NCBI GenBank assembly: GCA_036924855.1
Contig: JBAGRP010000001.1
Location: forward strand, 6,870,001-6,934,000
Reading direction: 5' to 3'
DNA from: Nitrobacteraceae bacterium AZCC 2146
GTDB lineage: Bacteria > Pseudomonadota > Alphaproteobacteria > Rhizobiales > Xanthobacteraceae
Length of the DNA stretch: 64,000 bases
Part shown: in pieces, positions 44,321-53,475 of the stretch
Layout: every line of letters starts with the position of its first letter
Position numbering within the stretch: position 1 is the stretch's first letter
Notes under the pieces: model-generated
What the model saw: only the letters and a program-made list of their open reading frames with translations
Database searches by the model: none
What the model was told of the DNA's origin: nothing
Position numbers and translations under genes: made by a program

Positions 44321-44890
44321 TTGTTCGGGGTGGGGTCCGGATCGGCGCCGATCGGGACCCGGGTTGTCTGCCAAGTTCACGAACTGGATCAACAGGTAGG
44401 CCCTCACGTAGCCCGGGGTCCCACTTCGGGTCTGACTCACAGCGCGGCCTGCAGATGCGCGACGCCTTCGCGCTTGGCGGCGGGCCCTACCATTTTTTTG
44501 CCAGAAGCTCGCGGAGTGCGGCTGCATCCAGCATCTGCTCCGCCAACAGCTTCTTCAACTTGGCGATCTCGTCCTCGAGCTGCTTCAGCCGCTTGGCCTC
44601 GGGGACATCCATGCCGCCGTATTTGGCCTTCCAATTATACAGCGTCGCTTCCGAGACGCCGTGCTTGCGGGCGAGATCGGCGGTCTTGGCGCCCGCCTCA
44701 TGCTCCCGCGGTACGCCTATGATCTGTTCTTCCGTAAACCGGGCTCGCTTCATTTGTCCGTCCTTCACAAGGCCGGACTCTAACTCCACGTGGAGGAACT
44801 TTGCAGGGGCAAGTCACCCCCCATAAGATTTCCCGGAATACCCCATAAGACCGACGTAACAGGGGGGGCTTCCCCTCATAAGACAGACGC
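44321..44890 (-). mobile_element. Remnant of an IS3-family insertion sequence
   Basis: The stretch contains an intact-looking orfA and only the first few codons of orfB (MVGPAAKREGVAHLQAAL) before the sequence stops making sense and meets the catalase fragment. No full orfB is present and the outer ends are not clear. At the orfA side, three similar CCCATAAGA / CCTCATAAGA motifs (near 44820, 44842 and 44875) may be the remains of terminal repeats. Boundaries are approximate. Confidence 0.7.
44487..44753 (-). CDS. IS3-family transposase OrfA
   Basis: The 88-residue protein, started at the conserved MKRARFTEEQIIG, has the helix-turn-helix of IS3 OrfA (GVSEATLYNWKAKYGGMD) and a C-terminal leucine-zipper-like coil (EAKRLKQLEDEIAKLKKLLAEQ). 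It would normally be joined to OrfB by frameshifting. With orfB truncated it cannot form an active transposase alone. Confidence 0.85.
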   Translation of the reverse strand: MKRARFTEEQIIGVPREHEAGAKTADLARKHGVSEATLYNWKAKYGGMDVPEAKRLKQLEDEIAKLKKLLAEQMLDAAALRELLAKKW

Positions 44891-45023
44891 GTTTTTTGAA
44901 AGAGCGAATCCGCAAGATCGGGTGCCTAATCGCTCGGATTCGGCGCCGTTGCGCCGATATTCGAAGCGGGACGAAGCTGAACCTAACGTACCTGTTGCCG
45001 ATGTTTAACTCTTTTAGGTCCAG

Positions 45024-45236
45024 TTATTTCGAGCTTCTGGAGCGACTAGCCGTGCTTCCGAGCAGGATGACGACGAGACCCGCGAACAAGAGGAGGGTTC
45101 CCCATTCTGGGGTCTGCATCACCTTGAACGACAGCAAACATGTCGCGGCGATCCAAGCGACGATAAGCACGGCAAAGCTACCGTCGTCGACGAACAAGCC
45201 GAGGATTCCCGTCAGGATCGTTTTGATCAAATTCAT
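45024..45236 (-). CDS. Small two-helix membrane protein
   Basis: This 70-residue protein has two or three hydrophobic segments (ILTGILGLFVDDGSFAVLIVAWIAATCLLSF and GTLLLFAGLVVILLG). The ATG overlaps the stop of the COG4280-like gene by four bases, so it was the last gene of that transcript. Function unknown. It may have been left behind when the upstream gene was destroyed. Confidence 0.6.
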   Translation of the reverse strand: MNLIKTILTGILGLFVDDGSFAVLIVAWIAATCLLSFKVMQTPEWGTLLLFAGLVVILLGSTASRSRSSK

Positions 45237-45795
45237 GAGAGGACCTTCGTGGCTGGCAGGTTACGGGCGTTCGAACAGGCTTTGCACATCGGGATGGCCA
45301 CAAGACCGAAGACCATGAATCCGAGCGTGAGACTGAGGATCGACCAATCATTTCCAGGCCATGCAAGTCCCAAGCCCTCGCCGACCCAGAAAGCACCGAA
45401 GGCGGAGATCAGAATTCCGACCAGGAACTTCAGCGTATTTTCCGGCACGGTAGACAGCGGCCTGTGAACAAAGAGACCGAGCGTAATGACGAGGAGAAGA
45501 GGAGCAACGGCTCCAACGCTGGCGGGGATCAGGAGACCGGGTCCTCCGGCGCCGAATGCGATCACGATGAAGATGACCTCAAGCCCCTCCAGCATCGTAA
45601 TCTTGAAGGCGGTGCCGATCGCGACTGCATCCCATCCCGCCGCATGTTCCCCAAGAAGTCACAGCGACTGCGTTTCCTTCTCGAAGGCGCCGCCTCGTCA
45701 TGCAAGGGGATGGCACCGGCGTAGGGCAGAATGGCCTTTCGCAACCATCTCATGCCGAACAGAAGCAAGAGCGTGCCGACGACGAGTTGAACCAT

Positions 45796-45799
45796 ATGG
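45796..45799. repeat. Target-site duplication ATGG (left copy)
   Basis: The same four bases, ATGG, follow the right end of the insertion at 47341-47344. Deleting the insertion together with one copy rejoins the host gene in frame, so this is a genuine 4-bp target duplication. Confidence 0.8.
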
Positions 45800-47340
45800 A
45801 GTCGTACGTGAAGAATCCCTCGGCTCTCGGATTTAGGCGTATTTGATCGGGCCGATGACGCGGCAGAGCATCTGCATCAGGACCCGCAAAAGTTGTTCGA
45901 ACCAGCGCAGCAGCAGGTGGAAGTTGAAGCCGGCGGCGGCAAGGACGGGGTTGATTCGGTCGCCGGCGCGGCCCTTGAGGTGGTTGCGGCCCATGCGGTG
46001 TTCGGCCTTGAGGTGACCGATCACCGGCTCGACCGCGGCGCGGCGCTTCATCTCGCGGCGGATGGTCTTGGTGACGCGGCGGACCTGGCCGGAGATCCAG
46101 ACCCTGAAGCGGTTCGGATAGCTGTGGCCGCGATAGCCTTTGTCGACATGGATGCGCTGGACGTCGACGCCGGTCAGCTTCTGCAGATCGGCGATGACCG
46201 GCCCCAGCGTGTGGCCGTCATACGGATTGCCGTGCAGCGCCTTGGCGTGCAGCACGAACTGGCCGCCTTTGGGCGCGGTGACCGGGGTGACCACGGAGAC
46301 CTCGCAGCCGAACTCATAGGGTGCGCGCGCCTTGCCCTTGCCGATGCATTCGACTTCCGGGGCGTGCAGCGAATAGACCTTTGGGCCGCGCTGACGGTGA
46401 TCCTGCTGCCGCACGCGGCTGGCGAGATCGAGCAGCGGCGCGAAGCGATCCTCCAGCACGGCGTTGCCTTCGACCTTGCGGCGGATGTCGCGAATGATGC
46501 GGCCGAGCCGGGTGCGCAGGAATTTGAGCGCGCGGCGGGCGCGCTTGAACTGATGGGCATGGGTGTAACGCCCGACCATGATCGCCGCGCGCTTGGCGAG
46601 GCGCCGATAGCTCTGACGCAGGCTGACGCCCTCGCGTTTGGCAAGATCGACCAGCTTCTCGATCGCACGATGGTTGAGCCGGGCGTCGGCGGGATGCGCA
46701 ACCGCCTTCTCCTGCACGGTGGTGTCGACGACCACCCGTTCCAGATCCCTGGTTTGCAGCGCGCCGCTGCGGTGCGCCACCGCAAGGCTCTCTTGCAGCA
46801 GCGCCGTAAGTTGCTCCTCGCCCAGCCGCTGGCGCCAGCGCGTCAGCGAGGAGCGGTCGAATGGCAGATCGTGCCGGAACACGGCCTCGCCGCAGAAGAA
46901 CTGGAAATACGGGTTCTCCACCCAGCGCGCGCACAGCACCTCGTCGGACAGGTTGTGCATGTGCTTGAGGATCAAAAGCCCGGCGATCAACCGCGTCGGC
47001 AACGGCGGCTGGCCCGGCCCGGACCGGCACACCCCGCCAAAGCGCGTGCCGACAAACTCCCAATCGACCTCCGCGGCCAGCCGCACCAGCGGGTGCCCGA
47101 GGTCGATGATCACATCCAGCGCCGGCCGGAACAGATCCACCTGACGATCGTCGCGCGGCTTGCTCATCGATCCCTCCCGACAGCCGAACACTGCCCGAAG
47201 GAATCACGAAACGCTCAGATTGAGAATCCCAAAACGCAGGAAAACCGCGGCACGACCGCCGCTTTCTTGCAAAATTGAATACTTGGTCAAAGCAGGTCAG
47301 GCCCGATTATCAACCGCTTCTGCATTCTTCACGGGCGACT
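45800..47340 (-). mobile_element. IS5-like insertion sequence, 1541 bp, with defined ends
   Basis: The element is bounded by imperfect 20-bp terminal inverted repeats, AGTCGTACGTGAAGAATCCC at the left and AGTCGCCCGTGAAGAATGCA at the right end read inward (16 of 20 identical). The host duplication is ATGG. It carries one transposase gene. Four-base duplications are usual for the IS5 group. The intact ends and open transposase frame suggest a recent and potentially active element. Confidence 0.88.
45833..47167 (-). CDS. IS5-family DDE transposase
   Basis: The 444-residue transposase has the IS5 N-terminal domain (GLLILKHMHNLSDEVLCARWVENPYFQFFCGE) and DDE catalytic core: first Asp in RVVVDTTVQEKA, second in VQRIHVDKGYRGH, and Glu in KRRAAVEPVIGHLKAEHRMGRNHLKG, the Y-(2)-R-(3)-E-(6)-K-like signature. 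GGGAGG precedes the ATG at 47167. It fills most of the element and has no visible defect. Confidence 0.93.
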   Translation of the reverse strand: MSKPRDDRQVDLFRPALDVIIDLGHPLVRLAAEVDWEFVGTRFGGVCRSGPGQPPLPTRLIAGLLILKHMHNLSDEVLCARWVENPYFQFFCGEAVFRHDLPFDRSSLTRWRQRLGEEQLTALLQESLAVAHRSGALQTRDLERVVVDTTVQEKAVAHPADARLNHRAIEKLVDLAKREGVSLRQSYRRLAKRAAIMVGRYTHAHQFKRARRALKFLRTRLGRIIRDIRRKVEGNAVLEDRFAPLLDLASRVRQQDHRQRGPKVYSLHAPEVECIGKGKARAPYEFGCEVSVVTPVTAPKGGQFVLHAKALHGNPYDGHTLGPVIADLQKLTGVDVQRIHVDKGYRGHSYPNRFRVWISGQVRRVTKTIRREMKRRAAVEPVIGHLKAEHRMGRNHLKGRAGDRINPVLAAAGFNFHLLLRWFEQLLRVLMQMLCRVIGPIKYA

Positions 47341-47344
47341 ATGG
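47341..47344. repeat. Target-site duplication ATGG (right copy)
   Basis: Partner of the copy at 45796-45799, directly after the right terminal repeat. Confidence 0.8.
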
Positions 47345-47634
47345 ATGGGGATGCGCGTCAACGCTGGACCGAGCGCCAGCACGATGGCCAACAGGAGCGC
47401 CAAGGCGCTTCCCGCACCCATCAGCGCGCTTCTCCATCCACGGACTGTTCCGACCGCAAGGACGATGGTCAAGGCCTCTACGAACTCGACAAGCGAAGCG
47501 AAGAACGCGGCGACGCCGGTAGGCCAGGCATGTGTCCAGACGGTGATCACTAAGGAAGCGTTCCAGTTGCGATGGGAATGGAGATGTCCGGACCAGAGGG
47601 CTGGGACATCTTCATCCGGGGCCCCGTGAAAGAA

Positions 47635-47946
47635 TTAGCCCCCGCTGGTCCGGCCTTCCGCCGACGGGTCGTCCATCCTCTCGAAACCGCGACCGCTGGT
47701 GCCCTGGTAACCGCTTTCCGGAGCCATAGACGCCGGAGTGAAGTTACGAGGCGCCGCGACGGAGTCGTGATCCTGCAGCCGAGCGTGCGACGACATAGCG
47801 CGCGCGTGTGCGTTCTTGTGGTGATCGCCTTGTGCGTGGGCACCGGCCCCGCTCATTAACAGTACAGCCGTTGTAAGCAGAACGAGCTTATGTGTGAACC
47901 GCTTCGTATGGGACTCCGCCGATGCATATTTGCTGGTGGTGGCCAT
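47635..47946 (-). CDS. Small secreted hypothetical protein
   Basis: The 103-residue product has a signal peptide-like N terminus (VLLTTAVLLMSGAGAHA after a 20-residue polar lead) followed by a His/Ser/Arg-rich chain (GDHHKNAHARAMSSHARLQDH). AGGAG stands nine bases before the ATG. The family is not recognised. It lies just upstream of the start of the interrupted membrane-protein gene, on the same strand. Confidence 0.5.
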   Translation of the reverse strand: MATTSKYASAESHTKRFTHKLVLLTTAVLLMSGAGAHAQGDHHKNAHARAMSSHARLQDHDSVAAPRNFTPASMAPESGYQGTSGRGFERMDDPSAEGRTSGG

Positions 47947-47950
47947 GATT

Positions 47951-48352
47951 GCATGCTCCTGTTCGTTTTCCGCCCCATAGGGGACATAGGCACGATCAGG
48001 ACATGCACCAAATGCATTGTGCTCATATCGACATGTGGATAGCGAATTCGCGAAACGGGACCGCCGGAGAACTGGTCTCCGTAGTCGGTTGCTATGTCAT
48101 TTCATAGATAGCGCGTGATTGATAGTTGACCGTAGCCATCCATGGGCTGGTTGATTGTCCAGCCTTCGAAGCCATATCATGGCGGTCTGCGCCGGTCGTG
48201 GCGGCCGCGACAACGGTAGGAAGCATAGCTCATGTGTTTTCACCAAGGCCCGCGCGACCTTGAGCGGTAGAATCGAGACCAAATCCGATCCCTCGAGGAT
48301 TGCCGCCGCGGACAAGAACGGTGCCCGTACCTCCGGAGTCCTTTTTGCAGAA
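47951..48352. other. No recognised gene
   Basis: The 400 bases between the small secreted protein and the hemA fragment contain no recognised family. The left edge of the hemA fragment has no start codon or ribosome binding site belonging to it. Confidence 0.4.
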
Positions 48353-48808
48353 GGCGTGATCGGCGGATATGTGGCTGCGTCAGCCACGATCTGCGATTTT
48401 ATCCGCAGCTTCGCCTCGGCCTTTATCTTCACCACATCCCTGCCACCGATGGTGGCTGCCGGTGCGCTAACCAGCATTCGCCATCTGAGAACCAGCGCGG
48501 AAGAGCGTAAACGGCATCAGGATCGGGTGGCACGGGTACGCTCGGGGCTCGACAAGGCCGGCGTGCGCAATCCGAGCCACATCGTGCCTGTGATGGTATG
48601 CGATCCGGTTCTGTGCAAGCAGATCAGTGACGTTCTGATCGATCGTTACGGCATCTACGTGCAGCCCATCAATTATCCGACGGTTCCCCGCGGCACCGAG
48701 CGGCTGCGCATTACGCCGGCGCCGTATCACACCGACGCTGACATCGAACGCCTGGTACAGGCGTTGGGGGAAGTCTGGGCGGAGGTCGGTCTCACAAAGG
48801 CAGCTTGA
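48353..48808 (+). pseudogene. hemA: C-terminal fragment of 5-aminolevulinate synthase
   Basis: Residues GVIGGYVAASATICDFIRSF, FIFTTSLPPMVAAGAL, HIVPVMVCDPVLCKQISD, YGIYVQPINYPTVPRG and TERLRITPAPYHTD match the last 150 residues of alphaproteobacterial ALA synthase. The PLP-binding Lys segment (TLGKAFG) and everything before it are absent; homology begins immediately after it. A few residues are missing in AGVRNPSH. It cannot be active. ALA synthase makes the first haem precursor, and a complete copy must exist elsewhere. Confidence 0.85.
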
Positions 48809-48876
48809 TTCAGTAGAGCGTGCTGCGTGAGATGCCAGCAGGAGCAAACGGGTCACCAGCCGCGAGGTACGCAAGC

Positions 48877-49071
48877 ATGATAGATCCATCAGACCTTATC
48901 CGCCGCGCTTTCGAATTGACCGAACATGCCGGCCACGAAGACGACCCCAAGACGCGTCAGCGCTTGCTGAGGATGGCTAGGTACTATGTGGACATCGCGG
49001 AAAGGGAAGAGTGGGTGGCAGCCCACCCAACGTCGATCGCGTCCGTCAGCGAAGTCTTCGTCAAGAAATAA
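48877..49071 (+). CDS. Small hypothetical protein
   Basis: The 64-residue soluble protein (MIDPSDLIRRAFELTEHAGH, TRQRLLRMARYYVDIAEREEW) is likely mostly helical. GAGG stands before the ATG at 48877. Similar short proteins occur in Bradyrhizobium, with unknown role. Confidence 0.55.
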   Translation: MIDPSDLIRRAFELTEHAGHEDDPKTRQRLLRMARYYVDIAEREEWVAAHPTSIASVSEVFVKK

Positions 49072-49090
49072 GCGCGTCCATGAGTTCTCC

Positions 49091-49450
49091 TCAGGCCTTG
49101 GGGGCGATTTCGGCGGCGGCGTCGAATGCATCGAGCGCGCGGGTGGAATAGACGACGGCCGCGCCGGCATTGACGGAGACCGCCACGCCCAGCACTTCGG
49201 CGATCTCTTCCCTGGTCGCGCCCCGTTCCCGGGCCGCTGCGGTATGCACCGTGATGCAGCCGTCGCAGCGCAGCGTGATGGCGACCGCCAGCGCTACGAG
49301 TTCGCGGGTCTTTTCATCGAGGTGACCGGCCTTCTGGCAGGCCCGGCTCAGGGTGGTGTAGCCCTTGACGATATCGGGGTTGAGCTTGCCGAAGCCGCCG
49401 ACCCCGGCGACAAGCTGCTGCCGATATGTATTCCAATCCAGCATGTGCAT
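49091..49450 (-). CDS. Carboxymuconolactone decarboxylase / AhpD-family protein (paralog)
   Basis: The 119-residue protein is a close paralog of the 7170-7517 product: same MLDWNTYRQQL start, same CDGC-xxxH redox motif (LRCDGCITVHTAAA), and same AREEIAEVLGVAVSVNAGAAVVYS segment in slightly changed form. It is probably a thiol-dependent antioxidant protein. It lies 30 bases after the DUF305 gene on the same strand, with which it probably forms an operon. Confidence 0.85.
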   Translation of the reverse strand: MHMLDWNTYRQQLVAGVGGFGKLNPDIVKGYTTLSRACQKAGHLDEKTRELVALAVAITLRCDGCITVHTAAARERGATREEIAEVLGVAVSVNAGAAVVYSTRALDAFDAAAEIAPKA

Positions 49451-49480
49451 GACGCTCTCCTGCTCGATGCGGTGCTGTGT

Positions 49481-49933
49481 TCAGCGCGCCGCGTGGCGCG
49501 CGGGCTTGGCGCCGTCTTGAGAGGCGTGACCGGACTTTGTTGCCGACGACGTCGCCTTGGCCAGCGGCTGGTCGAGCGCCGCCTTCATTGCGCCGATCTG
49601 CTTGCGCTGTCCGGCGATAATGTTGCTCGCGATCCGGCGTAGTTTCAGGTTGTGCCCGTAGTGCAGCTCGGCCTCCGCCATATCGACTGCGCCCTGATGG
49701 TGAGGGATCATCATGGCCGTGAAGTCGGCATCGACATTGCCGGACGGCTTCACCGCCATGTCCTTCATCATCTTGCTCATGGCGGCCTGGTTCTCGGCCA
49801 TGAAGGACGCTTCCGCGGGTTGCATGTGGGATTGTTCGGCGTTGTTGGCCGCGGCCGGCTGTTGCGCCGAGGCGAGAGTGGGATAAGCCAGGACCAACAA
49901 TGCAAGAGCGACGCCGATTAACGTCTTCTTCAT
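49481..49933 (-). CDS. DUF305 secreted protein
   Basis: The 150-residue product has a signal peptide (MKKTLIGVALALLVLAYPTLASA) and a ferritin-like DUF305 helical domain with the hallmark DADFTAMMIPHHQGAVDMAEAEL. His and Met residues of that motif suggest copper or other metal binding in the periplasm. The start at 49933 was chosen for the signal peptide; upstream in-frame sequence is not conserved. It ends in a Lys/Ala/Ser-rich tail. Confidence 0.85.
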   Translation of the reverse strand: MKKTLIGVALALLVLAYPTLASAQQPAAANNAEQSHMQPAEASFMAENQAAMSKMMKDMAVKPSGNVDADFTAMMIPHHQGAVDMAEAELHYGHNLKLRRIASNIIAGQRKQIGAMKAALDQPLAKATSSATKSGHASQDGAKPARHAAR

Positions 49934-50184
49934 TGCGTACTCGTGGTCGTTGGCCTTCCCATCGGGTTGCCGCGGGTCTCGACCAGGGATGGACTGCAGA
50001 CGATGGTTGTTGCTGCTGGGTATGCGCATTGCATTCTCCTTATTCATGCGATCTTTTAAATATCGGCGCGAACGGAGAATTGGCAATGCTCTCGCGGCAC
50101 AAAATCGGTGCCGACTGGATCACACATCCGGGACCGCCCGGATCGTCCGCACCAGCATCCGGATCTGGTCGAACAGAATGCTTT

Positions 50185-50200
50185 CTAAAATACAATTTAA
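50185..50200. promoter_or_regulatory. 16-bp palindrome CTAAAATACAATTTAA
   Basis: Left half CTAAA is exact and the right half TTTAA has one change. It lies 74 bases before the small secreted protein start at 50275. Confidence 0.5.
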
Positions 50201-50274
50201 TGGTGTCGGCGGATGACGTGCCTACATCAGCTTCACGCATCCGGCGTTGCCGTGAATCCAGTGGAGTTACCCCT

Positions 50275-50520
50275 ATGTCGAAAACCCCGGTAAGAGTTGC
50301 TTTCGCATTGTTCGTGGTCCTGACGACGCCTGCTGCGTCATTTGCGCGAGCCGCAGGCTCGGTCGCACCGGGACATTCAGGAGCAGGCCGACCAAACGCT
50401 GCTTTACTTGGCGCATTGGATAGTATGTCGGTCGACCCGAGCGGGATGAGAAACGCTCCCAAGGTAGCCCCGATACCGCCGCCGAGCATGGCCGTCCCGG
50501 TGGTTCCGCGGTTCAAGTGA
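50275..50520 (+). CDS. Small secreted proline-rich protein
   Basis: The 81-residue protein has a signal peptide (VRVAFALFVVLTTPAASFARA) and a short mature chain rich in Gly, Ala and Pro, ending PIPPPSMAVPVVPRFK. GGAG stands before the ATG. No family recognised. The palindrome copy just upstream suggests co-regulation with other envelope genes. Confidence 0.5.
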   Translation: MSKTPVRVAFALFVVLTTPAASFARAAGSVAPGHSGAGRPNAALLGALDSMSVDPSGMRNAPKVAPIPPPSMAVPVVPRFK

Positions 50521-50564
50521 TTGCGGGGGGGACTCCCGGCTTCGCGCGATCGTAGCAACGGTTC

Positions 50565-51485
50565 GTGGTTAAATTGATCCCAGGTATCTTGTGGCCATGG
50601 AATATCCGGGCTGCGCCGGCGTTGTTAGGACTTCAATTATCCGGTGGGGCGATGAATATCCTTGATCCACAGGGTCCGATCGGAGCAGCCGAAAAGACCA
50701 TCCTGATCGACTCGGTTGTGATCATGCTGGCAATCGTGCTGCCGACCATCATTGCGATCTTTGCGTTTGCATTCTGGTTTCGGGCATCCAACACCAAAGC
50801 AGTTCACTGGCCGGACTGGGAGTATTCGGGTCGCATCGAACTCGTGGTCTGGTCGATCCCCGCACTGACAATCATTCTGCTAGGCGGCGTTGCCTGGATC
50901 GGTGCCCACCAGCTCGATCCGGCGAAGGCGGTCGAAGGATCCGCCAAGCCGCTGACGATTCAGGCGGTGTCGCTCGACTGGAAATGGCTGTTCATCTATC
51001 CCGACCAGAAGGTCGCGACCATCAACACGCTGACCGTTCCCGCAGGCGTGCCGCTGCACTTCGAGCTTACTTCCTCAAGCGTGATGAACGTGTTTTTCAT
51101 CCCGCAATTCGGCAGCATGATCTACACCATGAACGGCATGGCCACTCAGCTCAATCTGCGAGCGGATACGCCGGGCACGTTTCAAGGCCTTTCGGCGCAT
51201 TTCAGCGGCGACGGGTTTTCGGACATGCATTTTGACGTCCACGTCGTGCCATCAGAGCAGTTTTCGGAATGGGCGCAGGACGCCTCGCGCGCCGAAAAAT
51301 CGCTTGACGAGCGCAGCTATAGCGAGATCGCCAAGCCGTCGATGAAAAGCCAGTCCGCGATCTACAGCCTGGCCGATCCGCAACTGTTCAACTCGATCGT
51401 CATGCAGAATCTGCCGCCGTCGCCGAGTGCGCAGGCGGGCGTGAAGGGAGCCGCTCTCCCGGCAGGAGTCGCTGATGCTCGGTAA
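50565..51485 (+). CDS. cyoA: Cytochrome o quinol oxidase subunit II
   Basis: The product has two membrane helices (about 45-75 and 95-120) and a periplasmic cupredoxin-like domain. The Cu-A ligands of cytochrome c oxidase are missing ([18 protein letters not shown]), as expected for a quinol oxidase. The start is uncertain. GTG 50565 gives 306 residues with an N terminus [21 protein letters not shown] that resembles a CyoA lipoprotein leader except that Gly replaces the lipobox Cys. ATG 50652 gives 277 residues without a leader. The stop overlaps cyoB by 11 bases. Confidence 0.9.
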   Translation: MVKLIPGILWPWNIRAAPALLGLQLSGGAMNILDPQGPIGAAEKTILIDSVVIMLAIVLPTIIAIFAFAFWFRASNTKAVHWPDWEYSGRIELVVWSIPALTIILLGGVAWIGAHQLDPAKAVEGSAKPLTIQAVSLDWKWLFIYPDQKVATINTLTVPAGVPLHFELTSSSVMNVFFIPQFGSMIYTMNGMATQLNLRADTPGTFQGLSAHFSGDGFSDMHFDVHVVPSEQFSEWAQDASRAEKSLDERSYSEIAKPSMKSQSAIYSLADPQLFNSIVMQNLPPSPSAQAGVKGAALPAGVADAR

Positions 51486-53475
51486 TCTCACCTGGGACGC
51501 CATTCCCTTCGATCAGCCGATCCCGATGATCTCTTCTGGCGTCGTCGTGCTGGCCATTCTTGCTGTCCTCGGATGGGTCGTGATCAAGGGGCATCTGCCG
51601 TATTTGTGGCGGGAATGGATCACCAGCGTCGACCACAAGCGCATCGGCGTGATGTACACGCTGCTCGCCGTGGTGATGCTGCTACGCGGCTTTGCCGACG
51701 CCATCATGATGCGGGCGCAGCAGGCCCTTGCGTTCCACAGCCAGGGTTTCCTGCCGCCTGAACATTACGACCAGGTGTTTTCGGCGCACGGCACGATCAT
51801 GATCTTCTTCGTCGCCATGCCCTTCATGATCGGGCTGATGAACTTGATCGTGCCACTGCAGCTTGGCGTTCGCGACGTCGCTTTTCCGACGTTGAACTCC
51901 GTCGGCTTCTGGCTGACCGCGACCGGGGCGCTGCTCGTCAACATCTCGCTGGTGGTCGGCGAATTCGCGCGCACCGGCTGGCTGCCGTATCCGCCGCTGT
52001 CGGAGCTTGCCTATTCGCCCGGCGTCGGCGTCGACTACTATCTGTGGTCGCTCGAAATATCCGGTGTCGGCACGCTGGTAGCGGGTATCAACCTCGTCAC
52101 CACCGTGCTGAAGGTACGCACCAAGGGCATGAGCTTGCTGCGTATGCCGATGTTCTGCTGGACCACGCTAGCGACCAATCTTCTGATCGTCGCGGCGTTT
52201 CCGGTCCTCACCGCGACGTTAGCGATGCTGCTGCTCGACCGTTATCTCGGCTTCCACTTCTTTACCAACGAAGCCGGCGGCAACATGATGATGTTCATGA
52301 ACCTGATCTGGATCTGGGGTCATCCGGAAGTCTACATTCTCGTGCTTCCGGCGTTCGGCATTTTCTCGGAGGTAATCTCAACATTTTCAGGCAAGCCGTT
52401 GTTTGGGTACCGCTCGATGGTCGCCGCGACCATGGCGATCTGCATCCTCTCCTTCATGGTGTGGCTGCATCATTTCTTCACCATGGGCGCCGGCGCCGAC
52501 GTCAACGCGATCTTCGGCATCGCGACCATGATCATCGCGGTACCGACCGGCGTGAAGGTCTTCAACTGGCTGTTCACGATGTACGGCGGCAGGGTACGGT
52601 TTCAGACGCCGCTGCTGTGGTCGATCGGATTCATGGTGACGTTCATCATCGGCGGCATGACCGGTGTGTTGATGGCAGTGCCGCCCGTCGCCTTCGTCCT
52701 GCACAACAGCCTGTTCCTGGTCGCACACTTCCACAACGTTATCATCGGCGGCGTGCTGTTCGGCGCGTTCGCGGGCTACACTTACTGGTTTCCCAAGGCG
52801 TTCGGTTTCAAGCTTCACGAAGGGCTTGGCAAGGCGGCGTTCTGGTGCTGGCTCATCGGCTTCTATGTCGCCTTCATGCCGCTTTATGTCCTCGGCCTGC
52901 TCGGCATGACGCGGCGGATGCAGCACTATGACGTGCCGGAATGGCATCCCTGGCTGATCGTTGCCGCCTGCGGCGCAGGCCTGATCATGTGCGGCATCGT
53001 GCTTCAGATCGTCCAACTCGTCGTCAGCATCCGCCAGCGTGCGCAACTGCGCGACGAAACCGGCGATCCCTGGGACGGCCGTTCGCTTGAATGGGCCACC
53101 GCTTCGCCGCCGCCGGCCTTCAATTTCGCGGTGCTGCCCGAGGTATCCGGCGAAGACGCCTATTGGAAGTTCAAAAGACGCGCGGCCGGGCAGACGCGGT
53201 CCGACGAAGAGCCGAAGTACGAAGCTATCGAGATCCCGCGCAACTCGCCGACCGGCTTCCTCTGCGCCTTCTTCGCCACCATCATGGGCTTCGCTCTGAT
53301 CTGGCACATCTGGTGGATGGTCGTCGCAGGAGCGATCGGCGCCTTTGCCACGTTCGTCGCGTTCGCCTGGCGCGACCATGACGAGGATATCATTCCGGCG
53401 GACGAAGTCGCTCGCATCGACCGCAGTAATAGAGCGCAGCGTCACGCGATCCTTGTCCGAGAGGCTGCCGAATGA
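51475..53475 (+). CDS. cyoB: Cytochrome o quinol oxidase subunit I
   Basis: This 666-residue haem-copper oxidase has the Cu-B/haem ligands: [17 protein letters not shown] (His, cross-linked Tyr), [10 protein letters not shown] (His pair), and [16 protein letters not shown] (haem His). It reduces oxygen to water with quinol as donor and pumps protons. AGGAG precedes the ATG. It overlaps both neighbours. The length is typical for CyoB. Confidence 0.96.
   Translation: MLGNLTWDAIPFDQPIPMISSGVVVLAILAVLGWVVIKGHLPYLWREWITSVDHKRIGVMYTLLAVVMLLRGFADAIMMRAQQALAFHSQGFLPPEHYDQVFSAHGTIMIFFVAMPFMIGLMNLIVPLQLGVRDVAFPTLNSVGFWLTATGALLVNISLVVGEFARTGWLPYPPLSELAYSPGVGVDYYLWSLEISGVGTLVAGINLVTTVLKVRTKGMSLLRMPMFCWTTLATNLLIVAAFPVLTATLAMLLLDRYLGFHFFTNEAGGNMMMFMNLIWIWGHPEVYILVLPAFGIFSEVISTFSGKPLFGYRSMVAATMAICILSFMVWLHHFFTMGAGADVNAIFGIATMIIAVPTGVKVFNWLFTMYGGRVRFQTPLLWSIGFMVTFIIGGMTGVLMAVPPVAFVLHNSLFLVAHFHNVIIGGVLFGAFAGYTYWFPKAFGFKLHEGLGKAAFWCWLIGFYVAFMPLYVLGLLGMTRRMQHYDVPEWHPWLIVAACGAGLIMCGIVLQIVQLVVSIRQRAQLRDETGDPWDGRSLEWATASPPPAFNFAVLPEVSGEDAYWKFKRRAAGQTRSDEEPKYEAIEIPRNSPTGFLCAFFATIMGFALIWHIWWMVVAGAIGAFATFVAFAWRDHDEDIIPADEVARIDRSNRAQRHAILVREAAE

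Larger units (their letters stand above)
45233..47550 (-). pseudogene. COG4280-like membrane protein gene interrupted by an IS
   Basis: The gene's N-terminal part (VAAFFASLVEFVEALTIVLAVG, GPALTRIPIH) lies at 47345-47550, from a GTG start. Its middle (MVQLVVGTLLLLFGMRWLRKA) resumes at about 45795, and its C-terminal part (MLEGLEVIFIVIAFGAGG, LVGILISAFGAFWVGEGLGL) fills 45233-45600. Removing the insertion and one copy of its 4-bp duplication restores IPIHMVQL in frame. Further damage is visible: a frame change near 45700 (around LHDEAA) and an in-frame TGA in FEKETQSL*. So the gene has decayed further, before or after insertion. COG4280 proteins resemble FTR1-type iron permeases by E-rich helices; the transport substrate is unknown. 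Confidence 0.8.

Noticed and set aside
45893..47278. A long plus-strand open frame antisense to the IS5 transposase
   Set aside because: It is a mirror of the GC-rich transposase gene, has no start signal, and its composition is that of a shadow frame.
50569..50584. TTAAATTGATCCCAGG at the cyoA start as a further palindrome copy
   Set aside because: The right half (CCCAGG) is too different from RTTTAR to count, though the left half is perfect.
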